DNA from: Massilia sp. Bi118
GTDB taxonomy: Bacteria > Pseudomonadota > Gammaproteobacteria > Burkholderiales > Burkholderiaceae_D
Reading direction: 5' to 3'
DNA: 64,000 nucleotides
NCBI RefSeq assembly: GCF_918697865.1
Contig: NZ_CAKKMV010000001.1
Span: 496,001-560,000, forward strand
Below, piece by piece: positions 17,775-26,301 of the stretch. The notes beneath the pieces are model-generated. The model had not been told where the DNA came from. It was given only the letters and a program-made list of their open reading frames with translations, and ran no database searches. Position 1 is the first letter of the stretch. Each line of letters opens with the position of its first letter. The translations under genes were made by a program, and so were the position numbers.

Positions 17775-20663
17775 TCAAGCGAAGCGGCGCGGCTCGCCGC
17801 TGCCGAACAGGTTGCTCGTGCAGCGTGCGCACAGGCCCGGATGGGCTGCGTCATGGCCGACGTCGCGGCGGTAGTGCCAGCAGCGCTCGCACTTATCAAA
17901 CGTCGACGGCGTCACCGTGACCGCTTCCTGGGCCGCGTCTTCGGCTTTTTCCACGCTTGCCTGCGAGGTGATGAAGACGAACTTCAGGTCGTCGTCCAGG
18001 CTCGCCAGGGCGTCGTACTTGTCGCCGGCAGCCTTGAGCGCCAGTTCCGCCTGCAGCGAGGAGCCGATGGCGCCCGAGGCGCGCACTTCTTCCAGCTGCT
18101 TGGTGACGTCGGTGCGCACGGCGCGCAGCAGCGTGTACTTGGCCAGCAGGGCTTCACGGTCGGCGATCTCCGGGAAGTTCCAGAGCGTCTGGGTGAAGAT
18201 GGTCTCGTCGCTGTCCGCGAAGGCTTTTTCGCCCGCGAACACGGCCCAGGCTTCCTCGGTGGTGAAGGACAGGATCGGCGCCATCACACGCAGCAGGCTG
18301 TGCGCGATGTGCCACAGCGCAGTCTGGGCCGAGCGGCGGGCCAGCGAATCGACGCCGGTGGTGTACAGGCGGTCCTTCAGGATATCGAGGTAGAAGCCGC
18401 CCAGGTCTTCCGAGCAGAAGTTCTGCAGGCGTGCGACCACCGGGTGGAACTCGTAGCGCTCGAAGTGCGCCGCGATGTCGCTTTGCAGGCGAGCGGTCTC
18501 AAGCAGCGCGTAGCGGTCGATCTCGAGCATCTCGGCCACCGGCACGGCGTTCTTGATCGGGTCGAAGTCCGAGGTGTTCGCCAGCAGGAAGCGCAGGGTG
18601 TTGCGGATGCGGCGGTAGGACTCGGTCACGCGCTTGAGGATCTCTTCGCCGATCGACAGCTCGCCGGTGTAGTCGGTCGAGGCCACCCACAGGCGCAGGA
18701 TGTCGGCGCCCAGGGTATCCGAGATCTTCTGCGGCGCCATCGTGTTGCCCAGCGACTTCGACATCTTCTTGCCGTTCTCGTCGACCGTGAAGCCGTGGGT
18801 CAGCAGGGCTTTGTACGGCGGACGTCCGTTCAGCATGGACGAGGTCAGCAGCGACGAGTGGAACCAGCCGCGGTGCTGGTCCGAGCCTTCCAGGTAGAGG
18901 TCGGCCGGGAACGCGGACTGCTGTTCGTGCGAGCCGCGCAGCACGGTCTGGTGGGTGGTGCCGGAATCGAACCAGACGTCCAGGGTGTCGCGGTTCTTTT
19001 CGTAGGTCTCGGCATCGTCACCCAGCAGCGTACGAGGATCAAGCTCGTGCCATGCGTCGATGCCCTTCGCTTCGATCAGCTTTGCCACCTGCTCCAGCAG
19101 TTCCGGGGTGCGCGGGTGCAGCTCGCCGGTCTCCTTGTGGATGAAGAAGGCCATCGGTACGCCCCACTGGCGCTGGCGCGACAGGGTCCAGTCCGGACGG
19201 TTCGCGATCATGCCGTGCAGGCGCGCCTGGCCCCAGTCCGGGAAGAACCTGGTCTCGTCGATGCCGGCCAGCGCGGTCTCGCGCAGTGTCGGGCCGCCAT
19301 CCTTCGGGGTGACGTCCATGCCGGCGAACCACTGGCTGGTGGCGCGGTAGACGATCGGGGTTTTATGGCGCCAGCAGTGCATGTAGCTGTGGTCGAACAT
19401 CTTGAGTTCGAACAGGGCGCCGGCTTCGGTCAGGGCCGAGCAGATCGGCTTGCTGGCTTCCCAGATCGTCATGCCGCCGAACAGCGGCAGGGTGCTCGCG
19501 AAGCGGCCGTCACCCATCACCGGTTTGAGGATCTCGTCGTCCTTCATGCCGTGGGCTTTGCAGGACTGGAAGTCTTCCAGGCCGTAGGCCGGCGCCGAGT
19601 GGACCACGCCGGTGCCGCTGTCGGTGGTGACGTAGTCGGCCAGGTAGACCGGCGACAGGCGGTCGTAGAACGGATCGGCCGCGTGCAGCGGGTGCTTGAA
19701 GCGGATGCCGGCCAGGCTGGCGCCTTCGGTCGTGGCGACGACTTCGCCCTCGAGCTTGTAGCGCGCCAGGACCGATTCGGCCAGGTCCTTCGCCAGGATC
19801 AGCAGCAGCGGCTTGCCTTCTTTTTCGGCTTTGACCAGCGCATACGTCACTTCCGGGTGCACGTTCAGCGCCTGGTTCGACGGGATGGTCCACGGGGTCG
19901 TGGTCCAGATCACGATGAAGCCATCGCCTTCCGGCAGTGCGCTCAAGCCGAACGCGCTTGCCAGCTTTTCCGGCTCGGCAAACGGGAAGCCGACGTCGAT
20001 CGCCGGGTCGCGCTTGTCCTGGTATTCCACTTCCGCCTCGGCCAGCGCCGAGCCGCAGTCGAAGCACCAGTTGACCGGCTTCAAGCCGCGGTACACATAA
20101 CCCTTCTCCAGCAGCTTGCCGAGGGCGCGCAGCTCGTCGGCCTCGTTACCGTAGGCCATGGTCATGTAGGGGTTGTCCCATTCGCCCAGCACGCCCAGGC
20201 GGATGAAGCCGGCGCGCTGGCGGTCGATCTGCTCGAGCGCGTAGGCGCGGGCCTTCTGCAGCACTTCGGCGGTCGGCAGGTTCTTGCCGAACTGTTTTTC
20301 GATCTGGATCTCGATCGGCATGCCGTGGCAGTCCCAGCCCGGCACATAGGGGGCGTCGAAACCGGCCATGGTACGCGATTTGACGACCATGTCCTTCAGG
20401 ATCTTGTTGACGGCGTGGCCCAGGTGGATGTCGCCGTTGGCGTACGGGGGACCGTCATGCAGGATGAACTTCGGACGGCCGGCAGCCGCCTTGCGCACGC
20501 GTTCGTAGATCTTCTTGTCCTGCCACTGCTTGACCCAGCCCGGCTCGCGCTTGGCGAGGTCGCCGCGCATCGGGAAGGCGGTGTCGGTCATGTTGACCGG
20601 GTATTTGCTGTCGGGTTTGTTGCCTTGCTTGGCGCCTTTCGGGCCGTTCTTCGTATCGGACAT
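17775..20663 (-). CDS. ileS: Isoleucyl-tRNA synthetase
   Basis: Class I synthetase charging tRNA-Ile, 962 residues, the normal length for bacterial IleS. The HIGH motif is in [12 protein letters not shown] near residue 75 and KMSKS is at about 620 ([13 protein letters not shown]). The CP1 editing domain between them carries the [12 protein letters not shown] block. The C-terminal zinc finger has two Cys pairs (CERC and CARC), typical of the bacterial mupirocin-sensitive type. It lies between ribF and lspA in the common proteobacterial order. No T-box or other leader element is evident in the 80 bases before it. Confidence 0.99.
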   Translation of the reverse strand: MSDTKNGPKGAKQGNKPDSKYPVNMTDTAFPMRGDLAKREPGWVKQWQDKKIYERVRKAAAGRPKFILHDGPPYANGDIHLGHAVNKILKDMVVKSRTMAGFDAPYVPGWDCHGMPIEIQIEKQFGKNLPTAEVLQKARAYALEQIDRQRAGFIRLGVLGEWDNPYMTMAYGNEADELRALGKLLEKGYVYRGLKPVNWCFDCGSALAEAEVEYQDKRDPAIDVGFPFAEPEKLASAFGLSALPEGDGFIVIWTTTPWTIPSNQALNVHPEVTYALVKAEKEGKPLLLILAKDLAESVLARYKLEGEVVATTEGASLAGIRFKHPLHAADPFYDRLSPVYLADYVTTDSGTGVVHSAPAYGLEDFQSCKAHGMKDDEILKPVMGDGRFASTLPLFGGMTIWEASKPICSALTEAGALFELKMFDHSYMHCWRHKTPIVYRATSQWFAGMDVTPKDGGPTLRETALAGIDETRFFPDWGQARLHGMIANRPDWTLSRQRQWGVPMAFFIHKETGELHPRTPELLEQVAKLIEAKGIDAWHELDPRTLLGDDAETYEKNRDTLDVWFDSGTTHQTVLRGSHEQQSAFPADLYLEGSDQHRGWFHSSLLTSSMLNGRPPYKALLTHGFTVDENGKKMSKSLGNTMAPQKISDTLGADILRLWVASTDYTGELSIGEEILKRVTESYRRIRNTLRFLLANTSDFDPIKNAVPVAEMLEIDRYALLETARLQSDIAAHFERYEFHPVVARLQNFCSEDLGGFYLDILKDRLYTTGVDSLARRSAQTALWHIAHSLLRVMAPILSFTTEEAWAVFAGEKAFADSDETIFTQTLWNFPEIADREALLAKYTLLRAVRTDVTKQLEEVRASGAIGSSLQAELALKAAGDKYDALASLDDDLKFVFITSQASVEKAEDAAQEAVTVTPSTFDKCERCWHYRRDVGHDAAHPGLCARCTSNLFGSGEPRRFA

Positions 20664-20743
20664 AGGATTCTTCTAAAGTGAAATGCTGTTGTGCGTGACG
20701 TGACGCCAGGCCGCGGCAAGCGGCCTGACCGTATCGTTCACGT

Positions 20744-21715
20744 TCAAATTCGGTCGGTGGCGGTGAGGGCGGACCTGCGCTGGGCGAACCAGGCGCGCGC
20801 CTGCTGGGCGTCGCGGTCGATGGCGGCAGTCAGCGTCGGCAGGTCGATGTATTTTTCTTCGTCGCGCAGCTTCTTCAGGAATTCGACGCGCACCAGTTTG
20901 CCGTAGCAGGACTGGTTCCAGTCGAACACGTGGACTTCGAGCAGCATGCGGCCCGCATCCTCGACGGTCGGGCGCACGCCCAGGCTGGCGACGGCCGGCA
21001 GCGGTTCATCCGCGAGGCCATGCACCTGCACCACGAAGATGCCGGCCAGGGCCGGGCGGTGGGCGACGCGCAGGTTCAGGGTCGGGAAGCCCAGCGTGCG
21101 GCCCAGCTTGGCGCCATGGATCACGTGGCCCGACATCGAATACGGGTGGCCGAGGAGGGCGCGGGTGGCGTCGAAATCGCCGGCCGCCAGTGCGGCGCGC
21201 ACGGCCGAGGAGGAGATGCGGGTCGAATCGTGGAGCACGGCCGGCAGGCTGTGGACTTCGAAGCCGAATTCCTTGCCGGCCTCAAGCAGCTGGGCGACGT
21301 TGCCGGCGCGCCTGGCGCCGTAGCAGAAGTCGTCGCCGACCATCAGCCATTTCACGTGCAGACCTTCGACCAGCACTTTTTCAGTGAACGCCTGCGGCGA
21401 CATCGAGGCGAAATGCTCATTGAAATGTTCGACGATGACGCGGTCGACGCCGGCCTCGGAGAGCGATTCCAGCTTGTCGCGCAGGTTGGCGATACGGGCC
21501 GGGGCCTTCGATAGATCGTTGGCACGGCGGGCGAAGTATTCACGCGGATGCGGCTCGAAGGTCATCACGGCGGATTCCAGTCCGAGGCGGTGCGCGGCTG
21601 CGGTCACGTGCGCCAACAACGCCTGGTGTCCGCGGTGGACACCGTCGAAGTTGCCGATCGTGAGTGCGCAAGGGGCGCGCGCCCTGTCGTTGGGAAGTCC
21701 GCGAAATACCTTCAT
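20744..21715 (-). CDS. ribF: Bifunctional riboflavin kinase/FAD synthetase
   Basis: Makes FMN and FAD from riboflavin. The 323-residue protein has an N-terminal FAD synthetase domain (about 1-185) with the nucleotidyltransferase motif TIGNFDGVHRGH and ISSSAVR. The C-terminal flavokinase domain (about 190-310) has GHVIHGAKLGRTLGFPT and NLRV, with the SLGVRPT segment and the EVHVFDW block. It heads the leftward string ribF-ileS-lspA-coaBC-dut, supplying FMN that CoaC and PyrD need, although the order is conserved for reasons that are not clear. No FMN riboswitch was seen upstream; only about 55 bases separate it from a terminator hairpin. Confidence 0.98.
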   Translation of the reverse strand: MKVFRGLPNDRARAPCALTIGNFDGVHRGHQALLAHVTAAAHRLGLESAVMTFEPHPREYFARRANDLSKAPARIANLRDKLESLSEAGVDRVIVEHFNEHFASMSPQAFTEKVLVEGLHVKWLMVGDDFCYGARRAGNVAQLLEAGKEFGFEVHSLPAVLHDSTRISSSAVRAALAAGDFDATRALLGHPYSMSGHVIHGAKLGRTLGFPTLNLRVAHRPALAGIFVVQVHGLADEPLPAVASLGVRPTVEDAGRMLLEVHVFDWNQSCYGKLVRVEFLKKLRDEEKYIDLPTLTAAIDRDAQQARAWFAQRRSALTATDRI

Positions 21716-21771
21716 TGGATGATTCGTGCTCCGAGGCGAAATACCAGATTATACGGCAACCCGCAGGAAAC

Positions 21772-21807
21772 AAAAAAAGCGCCCCCTGCTAGGCAGGGCG
21801 GCGCTTT
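21772..21807 (-). terminator. Intrinsic terminator after the TPR gene
   Basis: Read on the minus strand: AAAAGCGCC and GCCCTGC, a short loop, then GCAGGG and GGCGCTTTTTTT. It ends the tonB-exbB-exbD-exbD-TPR transcript and isolates it from ribF. Confidence 0.85.
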
Positions 21808-21834
21808 TCCGCTTAAGCGAGGCTAAGTCTGAAC

Positions 21835-23064
21835 TCAGGCTGCCGGCTTGTTGATTGCCATGATGAAGTAACGGGCCAGTTCGGCGGTACCTTCCTTGCC
21901 GCCCACACCTTTCAGGGTGCTGATGGCCTGCGCCTTCTTGCCGGCCACGGCATAGGCTTCGCCCAGGTGCAGCTTGACTTCGTCCGGATACTTCAGATCG
22001 CCGGCCTTGATGGCGGCTTCCATCATCTTCAGGCCCTTGTCGCTCTGGCCCGACTGGACCAGCGCGTAGCCCAGGGTAGCCAGGCCGTCGTGGTCGCCGG
22101 CCTTGGTCATTTCGGCTTCGTCTGCAGCCAGGGTCTTGTTCTGCTCGGCCAGATTCTTCTCGGCCAGGTCCTTCAGGCGCTGGTGGCGGGCGGCGTCCGG
22201 GCCGGTGCCCAGGGCGCCTGCCTTGTAGCCCTTGTCGATGACCTTGATGGCTTCGGCCGGTGCTCTTGCCTGCAGGACGAGCTGGGCCATTTCCATGAAC
22301 TCGCTCGGCTTCTTCATCAGGTTGTTGGCCAGTTTCAGGCGCCAGACGTCAACCGAGAGGCGGCTGGAGAAGTTAGGCTTGCCCTGCACGCGGTTCAGCA
22401 GGTCGGTCCAGTAGCGCGCGCTCGGATAGTTGGCGGCCAGCTTCTCGATGGTGTTGACGTAGCCTGCCTTGTCGTTCTTCTTCAGCTGGATGTTGGCCAG
22501 CATGCCCAGCATGTCTTCGCTCATCGCGCCGCGCTTCTCGGCGTTGCGCAGTTCGTTTTCAAGCGCGGTGACGTTGCCCTGCTTGTAATAGTTTTGCATC
22601 AGGTAGGCGCGCAGTTTTGGATCGTCGCGCTCTTTGAGCTGCTTCTCGATCGCGGCGTTCGCCTTGCCCAGGTCGCCTGCGCGCATGTAGATGCCGATCA
22701 GGCCTTCCGAGAACTGGGCTTTTTCCTGGCTCGACAGCTTGCCGGAGCCGATCAGGTACTCGAAGGACTTGGCGGCGGTGTCGTAATCGCCGGCAGCCGA
22801 TGCGGCGCCTGCGCGGGTACGTTCGATCAGGTAGGTTTCATTCGCGGATTTGCCGCTGACGCTGTCGAGTTGACGCAGCTTGTTCAGGGCATCTTTGTTC
22901 TTGCCCGACTTCATCAGTTGCTGCGCTTCCTGCAGCGGCTTGCCGATTTCCGGGCGGACAGTTTCGGCGGCGTAAGCGGGGGCCAGGCCAACAACCGGAA
23001 CAGCGGCGGTAAAGCCGAGGGCGGCGAAGGCAAGGCTGAGGTGTGCGAGGCGGAACTTGATCAT
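21835..23064 (-). CDS. Tetratricopeptide repeat protein of the TonB cluster
   Basis: Periplasmic TPR protein of 409 residues. A signal peptide (about 1-32, ending APAYAAE) is followed by helical repeats throughout, such as EAQQLMKSGKNKDALNKLRQ and the GLIGIYMRAGDLGKANAAIE pair. There is also a late block with DGLATLGYALVQSGQSDKGL and VKLHLGEAYAVAGKKAQA. I start it at MIKFRLAHL, which opens the signal peptide; longer in-frame starts do not. It follows the second exbD by 69 bases. Vibrio TonB2 systems need a periplasmic accessory protein TtpC, and TPR partners are often linked to such systems. A structural or adaptor role in energy transduction is therefore a sensible inference. Confidence 0.82.
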   Translation of the reverse strand: MIKFRLAHLSLAFAALGFTAAVPVVGLAPAYAAETVRPEIGKPLQEAQQLMKSGKNKDALNKLRQLDSVSGKSANETYLIERTRAGAASAAGDYDTAAKSFEYLIGSGKLSSQEKAQFSEGLIGIYMRAGDLGKANAAIEKQLKERDDPKLRAYLMQNYYKQGNVTALENELRNAEKRGAMSEDMLGMLANIQLKKNDKAGYVNTIEKLAANYPSARYWTDLLNRVQGKPNFSSRLSVDVWRLKLANNLMKKPSEFMEMAQLVLQARAPAEAIKVIDKGYKAGALGTGPDAARHQRLKDLAEKNLAEQNKTLAADEAEMTKAGDHDGLATLGYALVQSGQSDKGLKMMEAAIKAGDLKYPDEVKLHLGEAYAVAGKKAQAISTLKGVGGKEGTAELARYFIMAINKPAA

Positions 23065-23133
23065 TATCGGAATTCTTTCTTCAAAATAGACACGGCAGGG
23101 AATCCCTGCCGTGTTCATTATAGCCAAAGCTAA

Positions 23134-23565
23134 TTACTGGAACTGTTCGTTACCGACCATACCGATCTTGGTCACGCCCAGACGCTGGGCCGAAGCCATC
23201 ACGCCTGCCACGACCTTGTATTCGACCAGTTTGTTCGGACGCAGGTGCACTTCCGGCTGATCAGCCTGGGCCGCCACGGCGGACAGCTTCGATTCAAGAG
23301 TGGCGCGATCGGGGACGGGGACGTTATCCCAGAGGATAGTGCCGTCGAAGTCCACGTCGATCGTGATCACTACGGGTTCCTTGGTCGGCGGCGGCGGATT
23401 GCCAACCGGCATGTTCAAGTTGACCGAGTGATTCTGCTTCGGAATGGTGATGATCATCATGATGATCAGCACCAGCATGACGTCAATCAGCGGCGTCATG
23501 TTCATTTCCATCATCGGTTCCGGATCTGCTCCTTTAGCTCCGGAAGAACCAACGCTCATAGACAT
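23134..23565 (-). CDS. ExbD/TolR-family protein, second copy
   Basis: Proton-channel subunit of a TonB-ExbB-ExbD complex, 143 residues from the ATG at 23565 (an AAGGAAA site lies just upstream). The single transmembrane helix (about residues 22-42) carries the essential Asp in MTPLIDVMLVLIIM. The periplasmic domain follows, with an unusual PVGNPPPPTKEP stretch. It differs clearly from the neighbouring ExbD (about a third identical by eye), so the two are not a recent duplication. Clusters with two exbD genes are known in Xanthomonas and others, where the second copy matters for some substrates only. Confidence 0.92.
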   Translation of the reverse strand: MSMSVGSSGAKGADPEPMMEMNMTPLIDVMLVLIIMMIITIPKQNHSVNLNMPVGNPPPPTKEPVVITIDVDFDGTILWDNVPVPDRATLESKLSAVAAQADQPEVHLRPNKLVEYKVVAGVMASAQRLGVTKIGMVGNEQFQ

Positions 23566-23646
23566 GGTGTTTCCTTTCAAATCTTGGGGATCCGCCCGAT
23601 GCCGGCAATACCGGCATCGAGCGGAAGGGTTGGGCCTTTGTCAGGT

Positions 23647-24075
23647 TTAACCCTTGTCAGGCGGTTCAGTGATGAAACCGACCTTCTGAACCCCGGCACG
23701 CTGGGCCGTGTACAGCACCTTGCCGATGAATTCGTAGCGGGTTTGCTGGTCGCCACGAATCTTCACTTCCGGCTGCGGGACCTTCACCGATTCCTTGCTC
23801 AGGAAATCGAACAGCTCATCGGTGTTGGCCAGGCGCTTCTGGTTCCAGTACATTTCGCCATCTTTGTTGACGACAATGTTCACGTCTTCCGGCGTGGTTT
23901 TAACAACCTGGTTGGTCTCGATCGGCAGGTTAATCTTCTGCAGGTGGAGGACGACCGGGCTGGTGATCAGGAAGATGATCAGGAGAACCAACATGATGTC
24001 CACGAGGGGCGTCGTGTTGATCTCCGACATCACGGTATCTTCATCTCCGCTATCGGAGCCGACACTCATCGACAT
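23647..24075 (-). CDS. exbD: Biopolymer transport protein ExbD, first copy
   Basis: Inner-membrane subunit of the TonB motor, 142 residues. A short acidic cytoplasmic tail (SDSGDEDTV) precedes the single helix, which has the proton-carrying Asp in TTPLVDIMLVLLIIF. The periplasmic domain (about 45-142) has the normal ExbD/TolR folds, with RGDQQTRYEFIGKVL near the end. It starts 3 bases after the exbB stop, so the two are tightly coupled, matching the expected stoichiometric assembly with ExbB. An 81-base gap separates it from the second exbD. Confidence 0.95.
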   Translation of the reverse strand: MSMSVGSDSGDEDTVMSEINTTPLVDIMLVLLIIFLITSPVVLHLQKINLPIETNQVVKTTPEDVNIVVNKDGEMYWNQKRLANTDELFDFLSKESVKVPQPEVKIRGDQQTRYEFIGKVLYTAQRAGVQKVGFITEPPDKG

Positions 24076-24078
24076 GGT

Positions 24079-24996
24079 TTAACCAACCTTTTTAGTACCA
24101 GCTGCGCGGGCAGCTTCCGAGGTGTGCATGGCGCCCGAGATCAGGACCGAGTGCACGTCGGCGCTGAACGAACGGACGTCTTCCATTGCGGTCTTGTTAC
24201 GACGGACCAGCCAGTTGTAGCCCAGAACGGCCGGAACTGCAACGAACAGACCGAATGCGGTCATGATCAGTGCTTCACCCACCGGACCTGCAACCTTGTC
24301 GATCGATGCGTTACCCGACATACCGATACCGATCAGCGCGTTGTAAATACCCCAGACGGTACCGAACAGACCGATGAACGGTGCGGTCGAGCCGACGGTT
24401 GCCAGGAACGACAGGCCATCTTGCAGACGCGACTGGACTTTGTCCACGGCGCGCTGGATCTGCATGGTGGTCCAGGTCGACAGGTCGATCTGCTCGAGCA
24501 GGGCGCCGTCGTGGTGCTGGGTTGCCTTGGTGCCGGTTTCAGCGATGAAGCGGAACGGCGAGCCATTCGACAGTTGAGCCGAGCCAGCAGCGATCGACGG
24601 TGCTTTCCAGAACTTCTGGTTGGTTTCCTTCGACTGCTTGAAGATCTTCATCTGGTCCAGCAGCTTGGTGATGATGATGTACCACGAACCCATCGACATC
24701 AGGGCCAGGATGATCAGGGTGCCGCGCGACACGACGCCGCCAGCCCAGACGGCTTCGAAGCCGTACGGATTCTCGACTTCTTCGGTCTTGCCAGCTGCGG
24801 CCGGAGCGGCTGCTGCCGGTGCTGCAGCGTCGGCTGCCGGCGCTGCTGCAGGTGCAGCTGCGTCAGCGGCCGGGGCGCTTGCCGCTGCCGATGCCGGGGC
24901 GTCGGCGAAGGCCGGTGCCGACACCAGTGCCGAAGCGGCCGTAACCGAGAACAGGACAGCCGCCAGCAGAGCGGACAAACGGGTATTCTTAAACAT
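24079..24996 (-). CDS. exbB: MotA/TolQ/ExbB proton channel protein
   Basis: Pentameric proton channel that drives TonB, 305 residues. An N-terminal signal-like helix (1-32) is followed by a low-complexity Ala/Pro/Asp stretch (about 33-70, repeats of APAADAA type), then a canonical ExbB with three helices. These start at about 88 (GTLIILALMSMGSWYIII), 190 (FLATVGSTAPFIGLFGTVWG) and 230 (ALIMTAFGLFVAVPAVLGYN). The conserved Thr/Ala/Pro residues of the channel are present. The extra N-terminal segment is seen in ExbB of many betaproteobacteria and would lie in the periplasm. It follows tonB by 84 bases. Confidence 0.94.
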   Translation of the reverse strand: MFKNTRLSALLAAVLFSVTAASALVSAPAFADAPASAAASAPAADAAAPAAAPAADAAAPAAAAPAAAGKTEEVENPYGFEAVWAGGVVSRGTLIILALMSMGSWYIIITKLLDQMKIFKQSKETNQKFWKAPSIAAGSAQLSNGSPFRFIAETGTKATQHHDGALLEQIDLSTWTTMQIQRAVDKVQSRLQDGLSFLATVGSTAPFIGLFGTVWGIYNALIGIGMSGNASIDKVAGPVGEALIMTAFGLFVAVPAVLGYNWLVRRNKTAMEDVRSFSADVHSVLISGAMHTSEAARAAGTKKVG

Positions 24997-25080
24997 GCTT
25001 CCTCCAAAAATTTAAAATGAACTGTTCGCTGAACAGATGACAACGAAAATCACAATTTGAGACGATCCTGCTGCCTCGGG

Positions 25081-25743
25081 TTAGTCCAGCGTCCAGACGT
25101 ACTGCACAGGCTGCGAGGATTCTACCGCTTGGCCGTTCTCAGTTGCCGCTTTGAATCGGCATTTGCTCAAGGCTGCCATTGCTGCCTTGTCCAGGTCTCG
25201 GAAGCCGCTCGATTTCTGAATCGAAGCTCCCTGCACCGAACCGTCTGCTGCGATCTTGAACAGGATGGTCGAAACACCTGTTTCTTCGTTACGCAGCGAC
25301 GATTTCGGGTACTCCGGTTTCGAACACGTATTGAAATCCACCACTGCTGCAGTCCGTGCCGGGCCTTTCGGTGCGGCGGGTGCCGGTGGCGCCGGAGGCG
25401 CTGGCGGCGTGCGGTTGAGTTCAGTAGTCGCAGGCTTTGCCTGCGTCGTGTTAGCGATCACATTCTGTTGCGGCGGTGGCGTCTGCACCTGCACTTCGAC
25501 CGGCGGGATGAATGGAGGCGGCGGGGCCTTCATTTCCGGCGGCGGAGGCGGGGGCGGCGTTTCCGGCGGTGGCGGCGGTTTCACGTCTTCGACAATCTTG
25601 GTTTCCACTGCCTCGGCCATCTTGGTGACCATCCGCTTACCGAGACCAGTAACGATCCCGTAAGCAACGATCAGGTGCAAGACGATGACAATGGCGATAC
25701 CAGTGACGTTTTTCCCGGGGTTCTTCTCGTGCGAAAAATTCAT
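25081..25743 (-). CDS. tonB: Energy transducer TonB
   Basis: Couples the inner-membrane proton gradient to TonB-dependent outer-membrane receptors for iron complexes, cobalamin and sugars. The 220-residue protein has one N-terminal helix (about 13-32, VTGIAIVIVLHLIVAYGIV) with the expected His in the membrane. A long proline-rich spacer (about 50-120: PPPPPETPPPPPPPE) spans the periplasm, and the C-terminal TonB domain (about 130-220) has KPEYPKSSLRNEETG and the SGFRDLDKAAMAAL helix. It heads the operon tonB-exbB-exbD-exbD-TPR. A -10 box at 25834 gives a leader of about 90 bases. Fur control is common for tonB, but I do not see a convincing Fur box. Confidence 0.95.
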   Translation of the reverse strand: MNFSHEKNPGKNVTGIAIVIVLHLIVAYGIVTGLGKRMVTKMAEAVETKIVEDVKPPPPPETPPPPPPPEMKAPPPPFIPPVEVQVQTPPPQQNVIANTTQAKPATTELNRTPPAPPAPPAPAAPKGPARTAAVVDFNTCSKPEYPKSSLRNEETGVSTILFKIAADGSVQGASIQKSSGFRDLDKAAMAALSKCRFKAATENGQAVESSQPVQYVWTLD

Positions 25744-25833
25744 CCTGCTTTCTCCAATACCAACCTTTTTTGTTGCTACTTAAACCCACAAAACACGACA
25801 AAAAGCTCAGAGCCGCATCCGGGACATCGGCGA

Positions 25834-25839
25834 ATTATA
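25834..25839 (-). promoter_or_regulatory. Candidate -10 box of the tonB operon
   Basis: The minus strand reads TATAAT, about 90 bases before the tonB ATG. No good -35 hexamer lies 16-18 bases upstream, so activation by a regulator or a longer -10 may be involved. Confidence 0.45.
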
Positions 25840-26247
25840 CCTACGAATTCTTTTTTGCACATACATTTTTATACCTTCAAAGAGGGGCTAACTGCCTGTA
25901 AAACCAAGCAAACAAGCTCATCAGTTATGAGGGTCCGTAGGGTGCATGATGCGGAATGTACTTAGTTATTTTGCAACATTAATGATCACCCTTTCTTGAT
26001 GTGTAGAAGATGAGGCTGGTTTACGCATTTCGCCAAATTTTCGATGCTGCTTTTGCCAGCTGGCAAATATCATATGATCGATTCGTGGCGTTTCTGCAAA
26101 CTATAGCCAGATTCATCAAGGTGGGGCGTACTGTTGAAACGACTTCTCCCTTGTGGTAAGGGGAACAGTCATAAGAGGCACTTATGTGCAGACACCTCTT
26201 TGATATGGCTCAGCAGCCACGGAGAAAATTTTTTGCGTTGACACAGA
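25840..26247. other. Gene-free AT-rich stretch between tonB and spoVR
   Basis: No open frame here has normal codon use. It holds palindromes at 26052-26078, a CCCTT/AAGGG hairpin at 26148-26162, and a nested hairpin at 26173-26200 (AAGAGG against CCTCTT, with GCAC/GTGC inside). None is followed by a convincing U-run. It may carry regulatory sites for the divergently placed tonB operon or a small transcript. Confidence 0.5.
26052..26078. promoter_or_regulatory. Adjacent perfect palindromes, possible operator
   Basis: TTTGCCAGCTGGCAAA (16 bp, perfect, 26052-26067) is followed at once by ATCATATGAT (10 bp, 26069-26078). A perfect 16-bp dyad is longer than expected by chance in a stretch this short and suits a dimeric regulator, but no regulator gene is next to it. 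Confidence 0.4.
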
Positions 26248-26278
26248 AAAAAAGCCTGCTCTTAAAGAGCAGGCTTGT
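26248..26278 (-). terminator. Intrinsic terminator after spoVR
   Basis: On the minus strand: CAAGCCTGCTCTTT, then AAGAGCAGGCTT, then a T-run (TTTTTTT). It closes the leftward prkA-yeaH-spoVR transcript about 24 bases past the spoVR stop. Confidence 0.88.
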
Positions 26279-26301
26279 TGGCGCGACGCCGTCAGCGGCG
26301 T

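Noticed and set aside
17757..20681. Long plus-strand frame of 974 codons opposite ileS
   Set aside because: ileS has all synthetase motifs; the antisense frame is Val/Ala/Gln-rich junk caused by GC-biased third positions.
20664..20743. Possible T-box or other leader before ileS
   Set aside because: Only 80 bases between ribF and ileS, with no T-box consensus; T-boxes are rare in betaproteobacteria.
21716..21771. FMN riboswitch before ribF
   Set aside because: Too short (about 55 bases) and no RFN-box conserved sequence; the hairpin there is the terminator of the TPR gene.
26101..26240. A second small RNA from the hairpins after tonB
   Set aside because: Hairpins at 26148-26200 lack a following U-run and no paired promoter hexamers were found, so evidence is weaker than for the RNA after sppA.
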